Of a stretch of DNA of 64,000 nucleotides, positions 19,264-33,631 are shown piece by piece (within the stretch, counting starts at the first letter, position 1; each line of letters starts with the position of its first letter). The translations under genes were made by a program, and so were the position numbers. The stretch spans positions 124,001-188,000 of the forward strand of contig DAHUYQ010000024.1 in the NCBI GenBank assembly GCA_027315115.1. The letters run 5' to 3'. The stretch is from Solirubrobacterales bacterium (GTDB taxonomy: Bacteria > Actinomycetota > Thermoleophilia > Solirubrobacterales > Solirubrobacteraceae). The notes below the pieces were generated by a model, which was given only the letters and a program-made list of their open reading frames with translations, had not been told where the DNA came from and searched no databases.

Positions 19264-19299
19264 CGCCGCGGATCGCCGAACCGGAGCCTCAGGAGCCTC

Positions 19300-20238
19300 A
19301 TGGCATCACAGCGCGACGTCAGGAACCGCATCGGAGCGGTCAAGAACATCCAGAAGATCACCCGTGCGATGGAGATGGTCGCGGCCGCGCGGCTGCGCCG
19401 CTCCGAACAGCGGATCGAAGCGCTGCGCCCGTATGTGGGGGCGATCAGGCGGATGACCAGGGACGCGGCCCAGGCGGCCGGCTACGTGCCCAGCGTGCCG
19501 ATCCTCGCCGAGCACGAGAGCCTCGACGCGGTCGGCCTGCTGCTGGTCGCCGGCGACAGGGGCCTCGCGGGCGCGTTCAACTCGAACATCGTCCGGGCAG
19601 GCGTGACCGCCGGGCGCGACTACGTCGGCGAGAGCAAGAAGGTGCTCTACTTCGCCTCCGGGCGCCGGCCGGCATCTTCGCTCACCTTCCGCGGGCTGGA
19701 GCCGACGGAGAGCTTCATCGGCTTCACCGATCGCCCCGCCTACGCCGACGCGCGGACGATCGCGGAGCGGCTGATGGCTGCCTACGTCGACGGCGAGGTC
19801 GACCGGGTCGAGGTCTTCTACAACCACTACATCTCGCCGATGTCGCAGATCGTGCGCCGCGAGACGCTGCTGCCGCTCGCGCAGGCGACCCTGCTCGCCG
19901 AGGGGGAGCAGGAGAGCGCCCAGCAGCAGCCCGAGGGGCTTGCGATCCCGGGCGCGGAGGAGGCGGCAAAGCCGCGCCGCATCAACGTCGAGTACGAGCC
20001 GGACGCCGAAGCGGTGCTGAAGCGGCTCGTGCCCGACTACGTCAAGCTCTCGATCTACAGGGCCCTGCTCGAGTCCACGGCCTCGGAGCACGGCGCTCGC
20101 ATGACCGCGATGCGCAACGCCTCCCAGAACGCGGGCGATCTGATCAAGGACCTGACCCTGGAGATGAACCGCGCCCGCCAGGCCGAAATCACCCAGGAGA
20201 TCATGGAGGTAGTCGCGGGTGCGGAGGGCTTGGGCTAG
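19300..20238 (+). CDS. atpG: ATP synthase F1 subunit gamma
   Basis: A 312-residue central rotor shaft. The N-terminal helix VRNRIGAVKNIQKITRAMEMV and the C-terminal helix (RNASQNAGDLIKDLTLEMN, then RARQAEITQEIMEVVAGAE) form the coiled coil. The mid domain holds GDRGLAGAFNSN. Residues 200-225 (EGEQESAQQQPEGLAIPGAE) are a Gln/Glu/Pro-rich loop extending the Rossmann-like domain. Confidence 0.96.
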   Translation: MASQRDVRNRIGAVKNIQKITRAMEMVAAARLRRSEQRIEALRPYVGAIRRMTRDAAQAAGYVPSVPILAEHESLDAVGLLLVAGDRGLAGAFNSNIVRAGVTAGRDYVGESKKVLYFASGRRPASSLTFRGLEPTESFIGFTDRPAYADARTIAERLMAAYVDGEVDRVEVFYNHYISPMSQIVRRETLLPLAQATLLAEGEQESAQQQPEGLAIPGAEEAAKPRRINVEYEPDAEAVLKRLVPDYVKLSIYRALLESTASEHGARMTAMRNASQNAGDLIKDLTLEMNRARQAEITQEIMEVVAGAEGLG

Positions 20239-20276
20239 TGTGGACCACGAACTTGAATAGAGACCAGGAGAACTGA

Positions 20277-21779
<1,503 letters not shown>

Positions 21780-21782
21780 ACG

Positions 21783-22190
21783 ATGGCGCACGCAAAGTTC
21801 CCAGTCGAGGTGCTGACGCCCGAGGGCGAGGTGTTCGCCGAGGAGGTCGAGATGATCTCCACGCGCACCGGCCTCGGCTCGATCGGAATCCTGGCCAGGC
21901 ATGAGCCGCTGCTCGCCACGCTCGTGCCCGGCGAGCTTCGCATCTACCGCTCGCAGGACGAGATCGTCCGCTTCGCGGCCGCCGAGGGATACCTGCAGTT
22001 CATCGAGAACCGGGCGCTGCTGCTGGTCGAGGAGGCGATCCCGCCCGACCAGCTCGACCGCCCGGTGCTGGAGAGCAAGCTCTCCGACGCTCGCGGCGTG
22101 GCCGAGCGTGCGCAGGAGGGCAGCGAGGAGCGGGCCAGCGCGCTGCGCGACATAGCCCGCTACGAAGCCTTTCTTGCGATCGGGCAGTAG
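21783..22190 (+). CDS. atpC: ATP synthase F1 subunit epsilon
   Basis: A 135-residue last subunit of the operon, 3 nt after atpD. The N-terminal beta-sandwich shows FPVEVLTPEGEVFAEEVEMIS and GSIGILARHEPLLATLVPGE. The C-terminal helical part, which inhibits the enzyme in other bacteria, is present (ESKLSDARGVAERAQEGSEE). Confidence 0.95.
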   Translation: MAHAKFPVEVLTPEGEVFAEEVEMISTRTGLGSIGILARHEPLLATLVPGELRIYRSQDEIVRFAAAEGYLQFIENRALLLVEEAIPPDQLDRPVLESKLSDARGVAERAQEGSEERASALRDIARYEAFLAIGQ

Positions 22191-22201
22191 CCTTTCCGGT
22201 C

Positions 22202-22678
22202 ATGGAGGGCAACGGCGAAGCCGCCGCCCACTTCCAGCGCAAGCGCCCCGGCTGGCTCACGGCGCACGTCTTCAATCCGCTGGTCGGGGCGATCACGGGG
22301 ATGGGCATAAGCCTGCTCGGCTCCAGGGTGCTGGAGGTGCGCGGGCGCTCCAGCGGCAAGCCACGTCGCACCCCCGTGAACCTGCTGACCTTCGAGGGAG
22401 AGCGCTATCTCGTGGCGCCGCGCGGCGAAACCCAGTGGGTGCGCAACCTCAGAGCCAGCGGAGAGGGCAGGCTCCTGCTCGGAAAGCGCAGCGAGAGCTT
22501 CCGCGCCGTCGAGGTGCCCGACGATCGCAAGGCCCCGATCCTGCGCGCCTACCTGACGCGCTGGAAGGCCGAGGTCGGCGTCTTCTTCGACGGTGTCGGC
22601 CCCGACTCGCCCGAGGAGCAGGTTCGGGCCGCCGCGCCGAAGCATCCTGTGTTCAAGATCTCCAAGGCAGCCGGCTGA
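22202..22678 (+). CDS. Deazaflavin-dependent nitroreductase-family protein
   Basis: A 158-residue protein of the Ddn/F420H2-dependent reductase family (DUF385/PF04075 type). Recognised by VLEVRGRSSGKPRRTPVNLL, GERYLVAPRGETQWVRNLRA and the following GEGRLLLGKRSESFRAVEV, which together form the split-barrel that binds coenzyme F420. Members reduce quinones, enones or nitro compounds; the natural substrate here is unknown. It begins 11 nt after atpC and may ride on that transcript. It implies F420 synthesis elsewhere in the genome. Confidence 0.85.
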   Translation: MEGNGEAAAHFQRKRPGWLTAHVFNPLVGAITGMGISLLGSRVLEVRGRSSGKPRRTPVNLLTFEGERYLVAPRGETQWVRNLRASGEGRLLLGKRSESFRAVEVPDDRKAPILRAYLTRWKAEVGVFFDGVGPDSPEEQVRAAAPKHPVFKISKAAG

Positions 22679-22688
22679 GGTGCGCGAG

Positions 22689-23990
22689 GTGAATCGTGAG
22701 CGCGAGCCGGTCGGGGTGATCGGCACCGGATACGTCGGACTCGTCACCGCCGCGGGCTTTGCCTCGCTGGGCAGCGAGGTCTTCTGCGTGGACACCGATG
22801 CCGCCAAGATCGATCGTCTGCTCGCCGGCGAGGTGCCGATCTACGAGCCCGGCCTGCGCGAGCTGATCGAGCAGCACCGTGCCAGGATGCATTTCTCCAC
22901 GCAGCTCTCCGACGCCGTGCAGCACGCCAGGCTGCTGTTCGTCGCTGTGGGCACGCCGCCGACGGCCTCCGGCGATGCCGACCTGACCGCGGTCAACCAG
23001 GTCGTCGACGCGATGCCGGCGTCTGAGAGCCATGCGCTGGTGATGAAGTCGACCGTGCCCTGCGGCACCGGCGCGACAATCCAGCGGGTGCTGCGCGAGC
23101 GCGCACGCGACGGCCTGCGCTACGTCTCCTGCCCGGAGTTCCTGAAGGAGGGCTCCGCGGTGGAGGACTTCCTGCGCCCCGATCGCGTGGTGGTCGGCGA
23201 CGAGGGCGACTGGGCAGGTGACGCGGTGGTTGGCCTCTACGAGCCCCTGCAGGCGCCGTTGGTGCGCACCGACGTCGCAAGCGCCGAGATGATCAAGCTC
23301 GCCGCCAACGCCTTCCTGGCCACCAAGATCTCCTTCATCAACGAGATCGCCAACGTCTGCGAGCAGCTCGGCGCGGACGTGGTCGAGGTCGCGCAGGGCA
23401 TGGGACTGGACAGCCGGATCGGGCCGAAGTTCCTGCAGGCAGGCATCGGCTACGGCGGGAGCTGCTTCACCAAGGACGTCAGCGCGCTGAAGCTGCTGGC
23501 CGGCAACTCCGGCTACCACTTCCAGCTCCTGAGCTCGGTGATCGAGGTCAACGAGCTGCAGAAGCGCCGCGTGGTCAGCAAGCTGCAGCGGCATCTGGGC
23601 GAGCTCGCCGGCCGCCGCATCGCGCTGCTGGGCCTGGCCTTCAAGCCGAACACCGACGACATGCGCGGCGCCTCCTCGCTGGTGCTGGCCGCTCGCCTGC
23701 AGGCTGAGGGGGCGCACGTGCGCGCCTACGACCCGGTTGCCGAGCACGAGGCCCGCAAGCTGATGCCAGATCTCGACTACGCAGACTCCGCCGAGGATGT
23801 GCTGCAGGACGCTGACGCGGCGATCCTGGTCACCGAGTGGCCGGAGCTCCTCCAGGTAGACTGGCGCGATGTCGCGATCAGGATGCGGGGGGACCTTGTG
23901 ATCGACGGGCGCAACGCCCTGGACGGGCAGGCCGTGCGTCAGGCAGGGCTCACATACGAGGGAATGGGGCGCAGACCATGCAGGCAGTGA
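22689..23990 (+). CDS. ugd: UDP-glucose 6-dehydrogenase family protein
   Basis: Oxidises UDP-glucose to UDP-glucuronate with two NAD+. The N-terminal NAD domain starts VGVIGTGYVGLVTAAGFA. KLAANAFLATKISFINEIAN and the catalytic-cysteine motif GYGGSCFTKDV near residue 258 mark the middle domain. The C-terminal domain has GLAFKPNTDDMRGASS. The GTG at 22689 has GAGG 8 nt upstream and is preferred; a GTG at 22680 is also possible. The 3' end overlaps the next gene by 13 nt. UDP-glucuronate would feed surface glycans. A related sugar-nucleotide dehydrogenase (UDP-ManNAc type) cannot be fully excluded. Confidence 0.92.
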   Translation: MNREREPVGVIGTGYVGLVTAAGFASLGSEVFCVDTDAAKIDRLLAGEVPIYEPGLRELIEQHRARMHFSTQLSDAVQHARLLFVAVGTPPTASGDADLTAVNQVVDAMPASESHALVMKSTVPCGTGATIQRVLRERARDGLRYVSCPEFLKEGSAVEDFLRPDRVVVGDEGDWAGDAVVGLYEPLQAPLVRTDVASAEMIKLAANAFLATKISFINEIANVCEQLGADVVEVAQGMGLDSRIGPKFLQAGIGYGGSCFTKDVSALKLLAGNSGYHFQLLSSVIEVNELQKRRVVSKLQRHLGELAGRRIALLGLAFKPNTDDMRGASSLVLAARLQAEGAHVRAYDPVAEHEARKLMPDLDYADSAEDVLQDADAAILVTEWPELLQVDWRDVAIRMRGDLVIDGRNALDGQAVRQAGLTYEGMGRRPCRQ

Positions 23991-25078
23991 TCCTCGTCGG
24001 CGGGGAGGGAACGCGACTCCGCCCGCTCACCTCGACGGTCCCCAAGCCGGTCGTGCCGCTCGTGGACAGGCCGTTCATCGCCTACATGCTGCAGTGGCTG
24101 GCCGAGCACGGCGTGGACGACGTGATCATGTCCTGCGGCTTCCTCGCGACCAGCGTGCGCAACGTGCTCGGCGACGGCTCGGCCTACGGGCTGCGGCTGC
24201 GGTTCGTCGAGGAGCCCGACCCGCGTGGCACCGCGGGCGCGCTCAAGTACGCCGAGTCGATGCTGGACGAGCGCTTCCTGATGCTGAACGGCGACGTGCT
24301 CACCGACATCGACCTGACCGCCCAGATCGCCCAGCACGAGCGCACAGGCGCCAAGGCGACGCTTGCTCTGGTGCCGGTCGAGGACCCGAGCGCATACGGC
24401 CTGGTGCACCTGGACGGCGAGAACGCCGTGCTCGACTTCCTCGAGAAGCCCAGCCCCGACCAGATCGACACCAACCTGATCAGCGCCGGAGCCTACGTGC
24501 TGGATCGTGAGGTGCTGGATCTCGTCCCGCCGGATCGCAAGGTCTCGATCGAGCGCGAGGTCTGGCCGCTGCTCGTCGGCAACGGCCTCTACGGCTTCCC
24601 CTCCGACAGCTACTGGCTGGACATCGGAACCCCCGACCGCTACCTGAAGGCGACCTTCGACATCATCGAGGGCAACGTCGCCACCGAGGTTCGCGAGCGG
24701 CTCGGCAACGACTATCTGGCGGTGGCGAGCGAGGCCGAGCTGCTGGGGCGGGCGATCCCGCCGGCGGTGCTCGAACGCGGCGTCAGGGTCGCGGCGGGCG
24801 CGCACGCCGGCTCGCTGGTCGTGCTCGGCCAGGGCGTCAGCATCGCCGAGAACGCAACTGTGGAGCGCGCGGTGGTGCTCGACGGCACCGAGATCGGCGA
24901 GGGCGCGATGCTGCGGGACTGCATCGTCGCCGCCGGCTGCCGGATCGGCCCGCGGACGCAGATCAGCGACGGCGTGGTGCTCGGCGAGGGCGTGACGATC
25001 GGGGCGGACAACACGATCGCCGGCGGTGCCCGTATCTTCCCGGGCGTCACGATCCCCGACGGCGCGATCAAGTTCTGA
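23978..25078 (+). CDS. NDP-sugar pyrophosphorylase (mannose-1-phosphate guanylyltransferase-like)
   Basis: A 366-residue protein. An N-terminal nucleotidyltransferase domain (MQAVILVGGEGTRLRPLT, PKPVVPLVDRPFI, LNGDVLTDID, FLEKPSPDQ) is followed by a C-terminal left-handed beta-helix of hexapeptide repeats (GVSIAENATVERAVVL, GEGVTIGADNTIAGG). The layout matches GDP-mannose pyrophosphorylase of actinobacteria, which makes GDP-mannose from Man-1-P and GTP. A glucose-1-phosphate specificity cannot be ruled out. The following isomerase gene, which can supply mannose-6-phosphate, supports mannose. Confidence 0.88.
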   Translation: MQAVILVGGEGTRLRPLTSTVPKPVVPLVDRPFIAYMLQWLAEHGVDDVIMSCGFLATSVRNVLGDGSAYGLRLRFVEEPDPRGTAGALKYAESMLDERFLMLNGDVLTDIDLTAQIAQHERTGAKATLALVPVEDPSAYGLVHLDGENAVLDFLEKPSPDQIDTNLISAGAYVLDREVLDLVPPDRKVSIEREVWPLLVGNGLYGFPSDSYWLDIGTPDRYLKATFDIIEGNVATEVRERLGNDYLAVASEAELLGRAIPPAVLERGVRVAAGAHAGSLVVLGQGVSIAENATVERAVVLDGTEIGEGAMLRDCIVAAGCRIGPRTQISDGVVLGEGVTIGADNTIAGGARIFPGVTIPDGAIKF

Positions 25079-25091
25079 GAGCCTCTGTGCG

Positions 25092-25107
25092 GGGGCGCAG
25101 CCCCTTT
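25092..25107 (+). terminator. Intrinsic-terminator-like hairpin
   Basis: GGGGC (25092-25096), loop GCA, GCCCC (25100-25104), then TTT. It lies 13 nt after the pyrophosphorylase stop. The short T-run makes it a weak candidate. Confidence 0.5.
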
Positions 25108-25132
25108 GCCGCGATTACGGGAGAATGAGCAC

Positions 25133-26215
25133 ATGAGCGACGGTGGATCCGCAGCGACCCCTACAACCGAAGAGCTCTCTCGCGAGGCGATCGCCCGCGT
25201 GGACCCGTCCGGGCAGCTTCGCGAGGTGCTGGCGCTGCCGGAGCACCTGCGAGACGCGCTCTGGCGGGTGGAGTCGGCGATCATGTCCGAATGGGACACC
25301 CCCGGCGGCCTGGTCGTCGCCGGCATGGGCGGCTCGGCGATAGGTGGGGCGCTGGCGCGCGCCGCGCTCGGCGATCACTCCTCCCGACCGATCTTCGTGA
25401 CGCGGGCCTACGGCCTCCCGTCCTGGACCACGCCGGACACGACGGTGCTCTGCGCCAGCTACTCGGGAAACACCGAGGAGACGCTCGCCTGCTACGAATC
25501 GGCCGGTGCGCTCGGCGCTCAGCGGGTCGTGGTCACCACCGGCGGCAGGCTCGCGGCGATGGCCCGCGACGACGGGATCCCCGTGATCCCTGTGCCCGGC
25601 GGCTTTCAGCCGCGGGCGGCGGTCGCCTACATGACCGTCGCGGCGCTCGAGGTGGCGGCGCTGTGCGGCGCAGGGCCGCGGCTGACATCGGAGATCGACG
25701 TGGCGGCCGCGCACACCGAGCAGCTCGTCGCGGAGTGGGGGCCCGAGGCATCCGAGGACAGTCTCGCCAAGGCGACCGCACGGGCGCTGCACGGGACGAT
25801 CCCGCTGGTCGCGGGGGCCGGCCTGACCGCGCCGATCGCCTACCGCTGGAAGACGCAGATCAACGAGAACGCCAAGCAGCCCGCCTTCTCGCATGAGCTG
25901 CCCGAGCTCGATCACAACGAGATCGTGGGCTGGGAAGGCTCCGGCGAGCTCGGTCGCTTCGCCGCGGTCTTCCTCGACGACTCCGACGCGCACCCTCGCG
26001 TGAAGGAGCGGATCGAGCTGACCGAGCGCCTGATCGCTCCCTTCGCGGCTGCGTGCCTGCGCATCGAGACGCGGGGAGAGAGCGCGTTCGAGCGGGTGAT
26101 CTCGCTCGTGCTGCTCGGCGATCTGATCTCGATCTACATGGCCGCGCTGCGTGGGGTGGACCCGGGCCCGGTCGAGGTGATCGAGCGCCTGAAGGCCGGC
26201 CTCAGCGAACGCTGA
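25133..26215 (+). CDS. Bifunctional phosphoglucose/phosphomannose isomerase
   Basis: A 360-residue SIS-fold protein. The first SIS domain has [12 protein letters not shown] near residue 64 and SYSGNTEET near 107 (sugar-phosphate binding), and the second has [22 protein letters not shown] near 230. The family-specific histidine motif [13 protein letters not shown] near 260 distinguishes it from classical Pgi. It interconverts fructose-6-P with glucose-6-P and mannose-6-P, linking central metabolism to the GDP-mannose gene just upstream. ATG at 25133 is chosen; the preceding GGGAGA supports it. Confidence 0.9.
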   Translation: MSDGGSAATPTTEELSREAIARVDPSGQLREVLALPEHLRDALWRVESAIMSEWDTPGGLVVAGMGGSAIGGALARAALGDHSSRPIFVTRAYGLPSWTTPDTTVLCASYSGNTEETLACYESAGALGAQRVVVTTGGRLAAMARDDGIPVIPVPGGFQPRAAVAYMTVAALEVAALCGAGPRLTSEIDVAAAHTEQLVAEWGPEASEDSLAKATARALHGTIPLVAGAGLTAPIAYRWKTQINENAKQPAFSHELPELDHNEIVGWEGSGELGRFAAVFLDDSDAHPRVKERIELTERLIAPFAAACLRIETRGESAFERVISLVLLGDLISIYMAALRGVDPGPVEVIERLKAGLSER

Positions 26216-26241
26216 GCACCTTCTGAGGGCCGCGAGCGCCG

Positions 26242-26263
26242 AGGGCCATTGGGCCCAGGCCCT
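26242..26263 (+). other. Hairpin directly upstream of ahcY
   Basis: AGGGCC (26242-26247) pairs with GGCCCT (26258-26263); the loop contains the palindrome TGGGCCCA. It ends just before the AAGG ribosome-binding site of ahcY. Role unknown; it lacks the conserved core of the SAH riboswitch. Confidence 0.4.
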
Positions 26264-26279
26264 TGGTAAGGTGGCCCGC

Positions 26280-27740
<1,461 letters not shown>

Positions 27741-27770
27741 CCAGGAACCCCGCGAGCCAGCGCCATGCTG

Positions 27771-27821
27771 CGTCCTCGGCCGCTCGCGTGCGTCAAGCAC
27801 GCCACGCTCCCTGCGTCCTTG
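27771..27821 (+). repeat. Intergenic hairpin repeat, copy 2 of 3 (REP-like)
   Basis: A 51-bp unit 30 bp after the ahcY stop. It has the same CGTCCTCG and TGCGTCCTTG ends as copy 1, with hairpin GCGTGC (27786-27791), loop GTCAA, GCACGC (27797-27802). The stem differs from copy 1 by an A-T to G-C exchange that keeps pairing. Confidence 0.8.
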
Positions 27822-27853
27822 CCTGGCTTGACTGGCGGGCCCCTGGTGATCGC

Positions 27854-28837
27854 ATGAGGGCGATGGTCCTTGCGGCGGGGCTCGGCACCCGGCTGCGCCC
27901 GCTCACCTACGAGATCCCCAAGCCGATGGTGCCGGTGCTCGACCGGCCGGTGATGGCGCACATCCTCGACCTGCTCGGCCGGCACGGCTTTGACGAGGTG
28001 ATCGCCAACCTCCACTACTTCCCGGACACGATCACCGAGCACTTCGGAGACCGGCTGACCTACCGCTTCGAGCCGGAGCTGCTCGGCACCGCGGGCGGGG
28101 TTCGCAACTGCGCCGACTTCTTCGGAGACGAAAGCTTCCTGGTGATCTCGGGCGACGCGCTGACCGACATCGACCTCACCGCTCTGATCGCGCGGCACGA
28201 GCAGGCCGGGGGAGTGGCCACGCTGGCGGTCAAGAAGGTGAGCGACACCCGCGAGTACGGCGTGGTCCTGCACGACCGCGAGGGACGGATCACCGGCTTT
28301 CAGGAGAAGCCGGCGCCCGAGGAGGCGCTCTCGGACCTCGGCAACTGCGGAATCTACGTCTTCACGCCGGAGATCTTCGACTACTTCCCGCAGCGCCCGT
28401 TCGTGGACTGGGCCAAGGATGTCTTTCCGACGCTGCTGGAGGGAGACATTCCCTTCCACATCCACGAGACGCGCGAGTACTGGAACGACGTGGGCTCGCT
28501 GGCCGAGCTGCGCGAGGGAACCTTCGACGCGCTGCGCGGGGAGCTGCACCTGCAGATGCAGGGGGTGCAGCGCAGCCCCGGCGTGATCGTCGCCGAGGAC
28601 TGCGAGCTGCCGGACAGCGTGCAGGTCGATGGCCCGCTCTGGATCGGCTCTGGGGCGCAGATCGGACCGGAGGTGCGGCTGACGGGGCCGATGGTGATCG
28701 GAGACGGAGCGAGCGTCGGCGCCGGCGCACAGCTACGCGAGAGCATCGTCTTCCCCGGCACGCAGATCGCTGCCGGGGCGGTGCTGATCGGCGCGATCGC
28801 CGGTCACGCGCAGATCGCCGCAAGCCTGCGCCGCTGA
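27854..28837 (+). CDS. NDP-sugar pyrophosphorylase with beta-helix domain
   Basis: A 327-residue second nucleotidyltransferase of the same family as the gene at 23978: MRAMVLAAGLGTRLRPLTYE, PKPMVPVLDRPVM, ISGDALTDIDL, FQEKPAPEEAL, then hexapeptide repeats (GSGAQIGPEVRLTGPMVIG). It is shorter in the C-terminal helix. Substrate is most likely glucose-1-P or mannose-1-P. The start is the first of two nearby ATG codons (27854; the second is 27863). It stands alone between the hairpin repeat and the hpf leader. Confidence 0.85.
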   Translation: MRAMVLAAGLGTRLRPLTYEIPKPMVPVLDRPVMAHILDLLGRHGFDEVIANLHYFPDTITEHFGDRLTYRFEPELLGTAGGVRNCADFFGDESFLVISGDALTDIDLTALIARHEQAGGVATLAVKKVSDTREYGVVLHDREGRITGFQEKPAPEEALSDLGNCGIYVFTPEIFDYFPQRPFVDWAKDVFPTLLEGDIPFHIHETREYWNDVGSLAELREGTFDALRGELHLQMQGVQRSPGVIVAEDCELPDSVQVDGPLWIGSGAQIGPEVRLTGPMVIGDGASVGAGAQLRESIVFPGTQIAAGAVLIGAIAGHAQIAASLRR

Positions 28838-28856
28838 GCGCCGAGGATTCGCGATC

Positions 28857-28900
28857 GTCCATCCGTGGAAACACGGTGGACAGACGCCGCAGCGCGGCGT
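28857..28900 (+). other. Tandem hairpins in the hpf upstream region
   Basis: Hairpin 1: GTCCA (28857-28861) with TGGAC (28877-28881) and CCGTG (28863-28867) with CACGG (28872-28876), one bulged T, and a GAAA tetraloop. Hairpin 2: ACGCCGC (28884-28890), loop AGC, GCGGCGT (28894-28900). There is no T-run after either. They lie between the pyrophosphorylase stop and hpf, in a likely leader RNA. Confidence 0.6.
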
Positions 28901-28947
28901 ACCATCGAAATCCCTTCACATCTCCAGACCAAGAATGGAGGCCGATG

Positions 28948-29334
28948 ATGCAAATGGACATCAAGGGCCGCAACGTCCCGGTCACCGACGAGATGCGCGC
29001 GCGGACAGCGCGCCGGCTCGAGAAGATCTCGCGTCAGGTCTCGCCATTGGCGCGAGTCGAGCTGGAGATCTTCAGGGAGCCCAATCCCTCGATCCCAGAC
29101 CGCGAGGTGGCTGAGGCAACGCTCTATCTGAAGGGTGTGACCCTGCGGGCGCGCAACGCCTCGGCGGACATGCAGCACTCGCTGAACCTCGTGACCGAGG
29201 AGCTTGCCCGCCAGGTCAAGCGCCATCGCGACAAGCGCCGCCGTCGGCGTGAGCAGCGCGCCGCCACGCCGGTCGCCGAGCAGGCGCCGCCGCTGCCTCG
29301 GCCGGTGCCCGCGGTGATGTTCCTCGGCGGCTGA
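28948..29334 (+). CDS. hpf: Ribosome hibernation promoting factor (HPF/RaiA family), short form
   Basis: A protein of about 128 residues that binds the decoding centre of idle ribosomes. The S30AE-type domain shows MQMDIKGRNVPVTDEMR and the VELEIFREPNPS, REVAEATLYLKGVTLRAR strands, then DMQHSLNLVTEELARQVKRH. It is not the long form: in place of a dimerisation domain there is a basic, Pro-rich tail (RRRRREQRA...PLPRPVPAV). GGAGG (28937-28941) fits ATG 28948 (6 nt) better than ATG 28945. Confidence 0.9.
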   Translation: MQMDIKGRNVPVTDEMRARTARRLEKISRQVSPLARVELEIFREPNPSIPDREVAEATLYLKGVTLRARNASADMQHSLNLVTEELARQVKRHRDKRRRRREQRAATPVAEQAPPLPRPVPAVMFLGG

Positions 29335-29375
29335 GCAGACCGGCGGAGAGGCCGGCAGGGAGGCCGCGGCAACAG

Positions 29376-32327
<2,952 letters not shown>

Positions 32328-32353
32328 GACGGCCGCATACCGGCGCGATCCTA

Positions 32354-32400
32354 CGTCCTCGCACGCTCGCGTACGAAGCGCCACGCTCGCTGCGTCCTTG
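32354..32400 (+). repeat. Intergenic hairpin repeat, copy 3 of 3 (REP-like)
   Basis: A 47-bp unit 26 bp after the secA stop with the same CGTCCTCG start and CCACGCTCGCTGCGTCCTTG end as copy 1. The central arm is shortened (GCGTACGAAGCGC), so its hairpin is weaker. Confidence 0.78.
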
Positions 32401-32473
32401 CCTCGCTCGATCCACGGCCCTCTCAGCGTGCTCGGACAGGGCCTGCGCCTGAGGCGCTGATATCGTGGCGCTC

Positions 32474-33590
32474 ATGGCCACCGCACCAGCAGAGACCACG
32501 CCGCAGCGCATTGCGGCCGTCCGTGGGCAGCTCAAGCTGCTTGCGGACTATCTTTGACCCCGCTGGCCTGAGCGAGCGTGTCGCGGCGCTCGAAGCGCAG
32601 ATGGAAGCGCCCGGCTTCTGGGATGACGCCGAGGCTGCCGCGAAGGTCTCGGCGGAGCATGCCAAGACCACCAAGCGTCTGCAGACCTTCACGACCCTGC
32701 AGAGCGACATCGAGGACCTGGAGGGGCTTGTGGAGCTCGCCCAGGAGGACGACTCGCTCCAGGACGAGATGCAGGAGCACCTGCGCTCCGTCGAGGCTCG
32801 GCTGGCCGAGATGGAGGAGCAGCGCCTGTTCTCCGGCCGCTACGACAGCGGCGACGCGCTGGTGAGCATCAATGCGGGCGCCGGCGGAACCGACGCCCAG
32901 GACTGGGCGGAGATGGTGCTGCGCATGGAGATGCGCTGGGCCGAGCGGAGAGGGTTCGCCGTCGAGCTGCTGGAGGTCGGCCCCGGCGAGGAAGCGGGCA
33001 TCAAGTCGGCGACCTTCAGGGCGCAAGGCGAGAACGCCTACGGTCTCTTCGGCGCCGAGCGCGGCGTGCACCGGCTCGTCCGGCTCTCGCCGTTCGACTC
33101 CGCGCATCGCAGGCAGACGAGCTTCGCCGGCGTCGAGGTCGCGCCGGTGGTGCAGGAGGCGGGGGAGATCGAGATCTCCGACGACGATCTTCAGGTGGAC
33201 ACCTACCGGGCCTCCGGCGCCGGCGGCCAGCACGTCAACAAGACCGACTCCGCGGTCCGCATCACCCACCGTCCCACCGGGATCGTGGTGCAGTGCCAGA
33301 ACGAGCGCTCGCAGTCGGCCAACAAGGCGACCGCGATGGCGATGCTGATGGCCAAGCTGGTCGAGAAGCAGGAGCGCGAGAGACGCGAAGAGATCGCGCG
33401 CGAGAAGGGGGAGGCCCAGGACGTGAACTTCGGCTCCCAGATCCGCTCCTACGTCCTGCACCCGTATTCGATGGTCAAGGACCACCGCACCAGCCACGAG
33501 ATGGGCGACGTCCAGCGCGTGCTCGACGGGGACCTCGACGGGTTCGTGCGCGCCTACCTGCTGAGCGCCGCCGCCGCAGGCAACAACTGA
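32474..33590 (+). CDS. prfB: Peptide chain release factor 2, with programmed +1 frameshift
   Basis: RF2 reads UGA and UAA. Translation starts at ATG 32474 (MATAPAETTPQRIAAVRG...), reaches an in-frame TGA at 32555-32557 after 27 codons, and continues in the +1 frame from GAC 32556 (DPAGLSERVAALEAQ) for 344 codons; total 371 aa. The RF2 tripeptide SPF is in RLSPFDSAHRRQTSF, and GGQ is in SGAGGQHVNKTDSAVRITH. This is the classical autoregulation: low RF2 lets ribosomes pause at the UGA and shift. Annotating from 32511 or 32556 would lose the true N-terminus. Confidence 0.96.
32546..32558 (+). promoter_or_regulatory. prfB programmed frameshift site
   Basis: GAC TAT CTT TGA C, with the CTT-TGA slippery codon and stop at 32552-32557 and in-frame resumption at GAC 32556-32558. 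It has the same CTTTGAC core as E. coli, but without the strong internal AGGGGG Shine-Dalgarno; only a weak GCGGA precedes it. Confidence 0.93.
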
Positions 33591-33631
33591 AAGCCAAGGC
33601 CCGGGAACGCGCCGCCGACGGCGGCTGCGAA

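Noticed and set aside
26216-26279. Possible SAH riboswitch before ahcY
   Set aside because: The conserved core of that riboswitch is absent; only a simple hairpin is present and the interval is too short.
32511-33590. prfB annotated as starting at 32511 in the downstream frame
   Set aside because: The upstream frame from ATG 32474 with CTT TGA C explains the gene as a programmed frameshift; the 32511 start lacks a ribosome site and family similarity.
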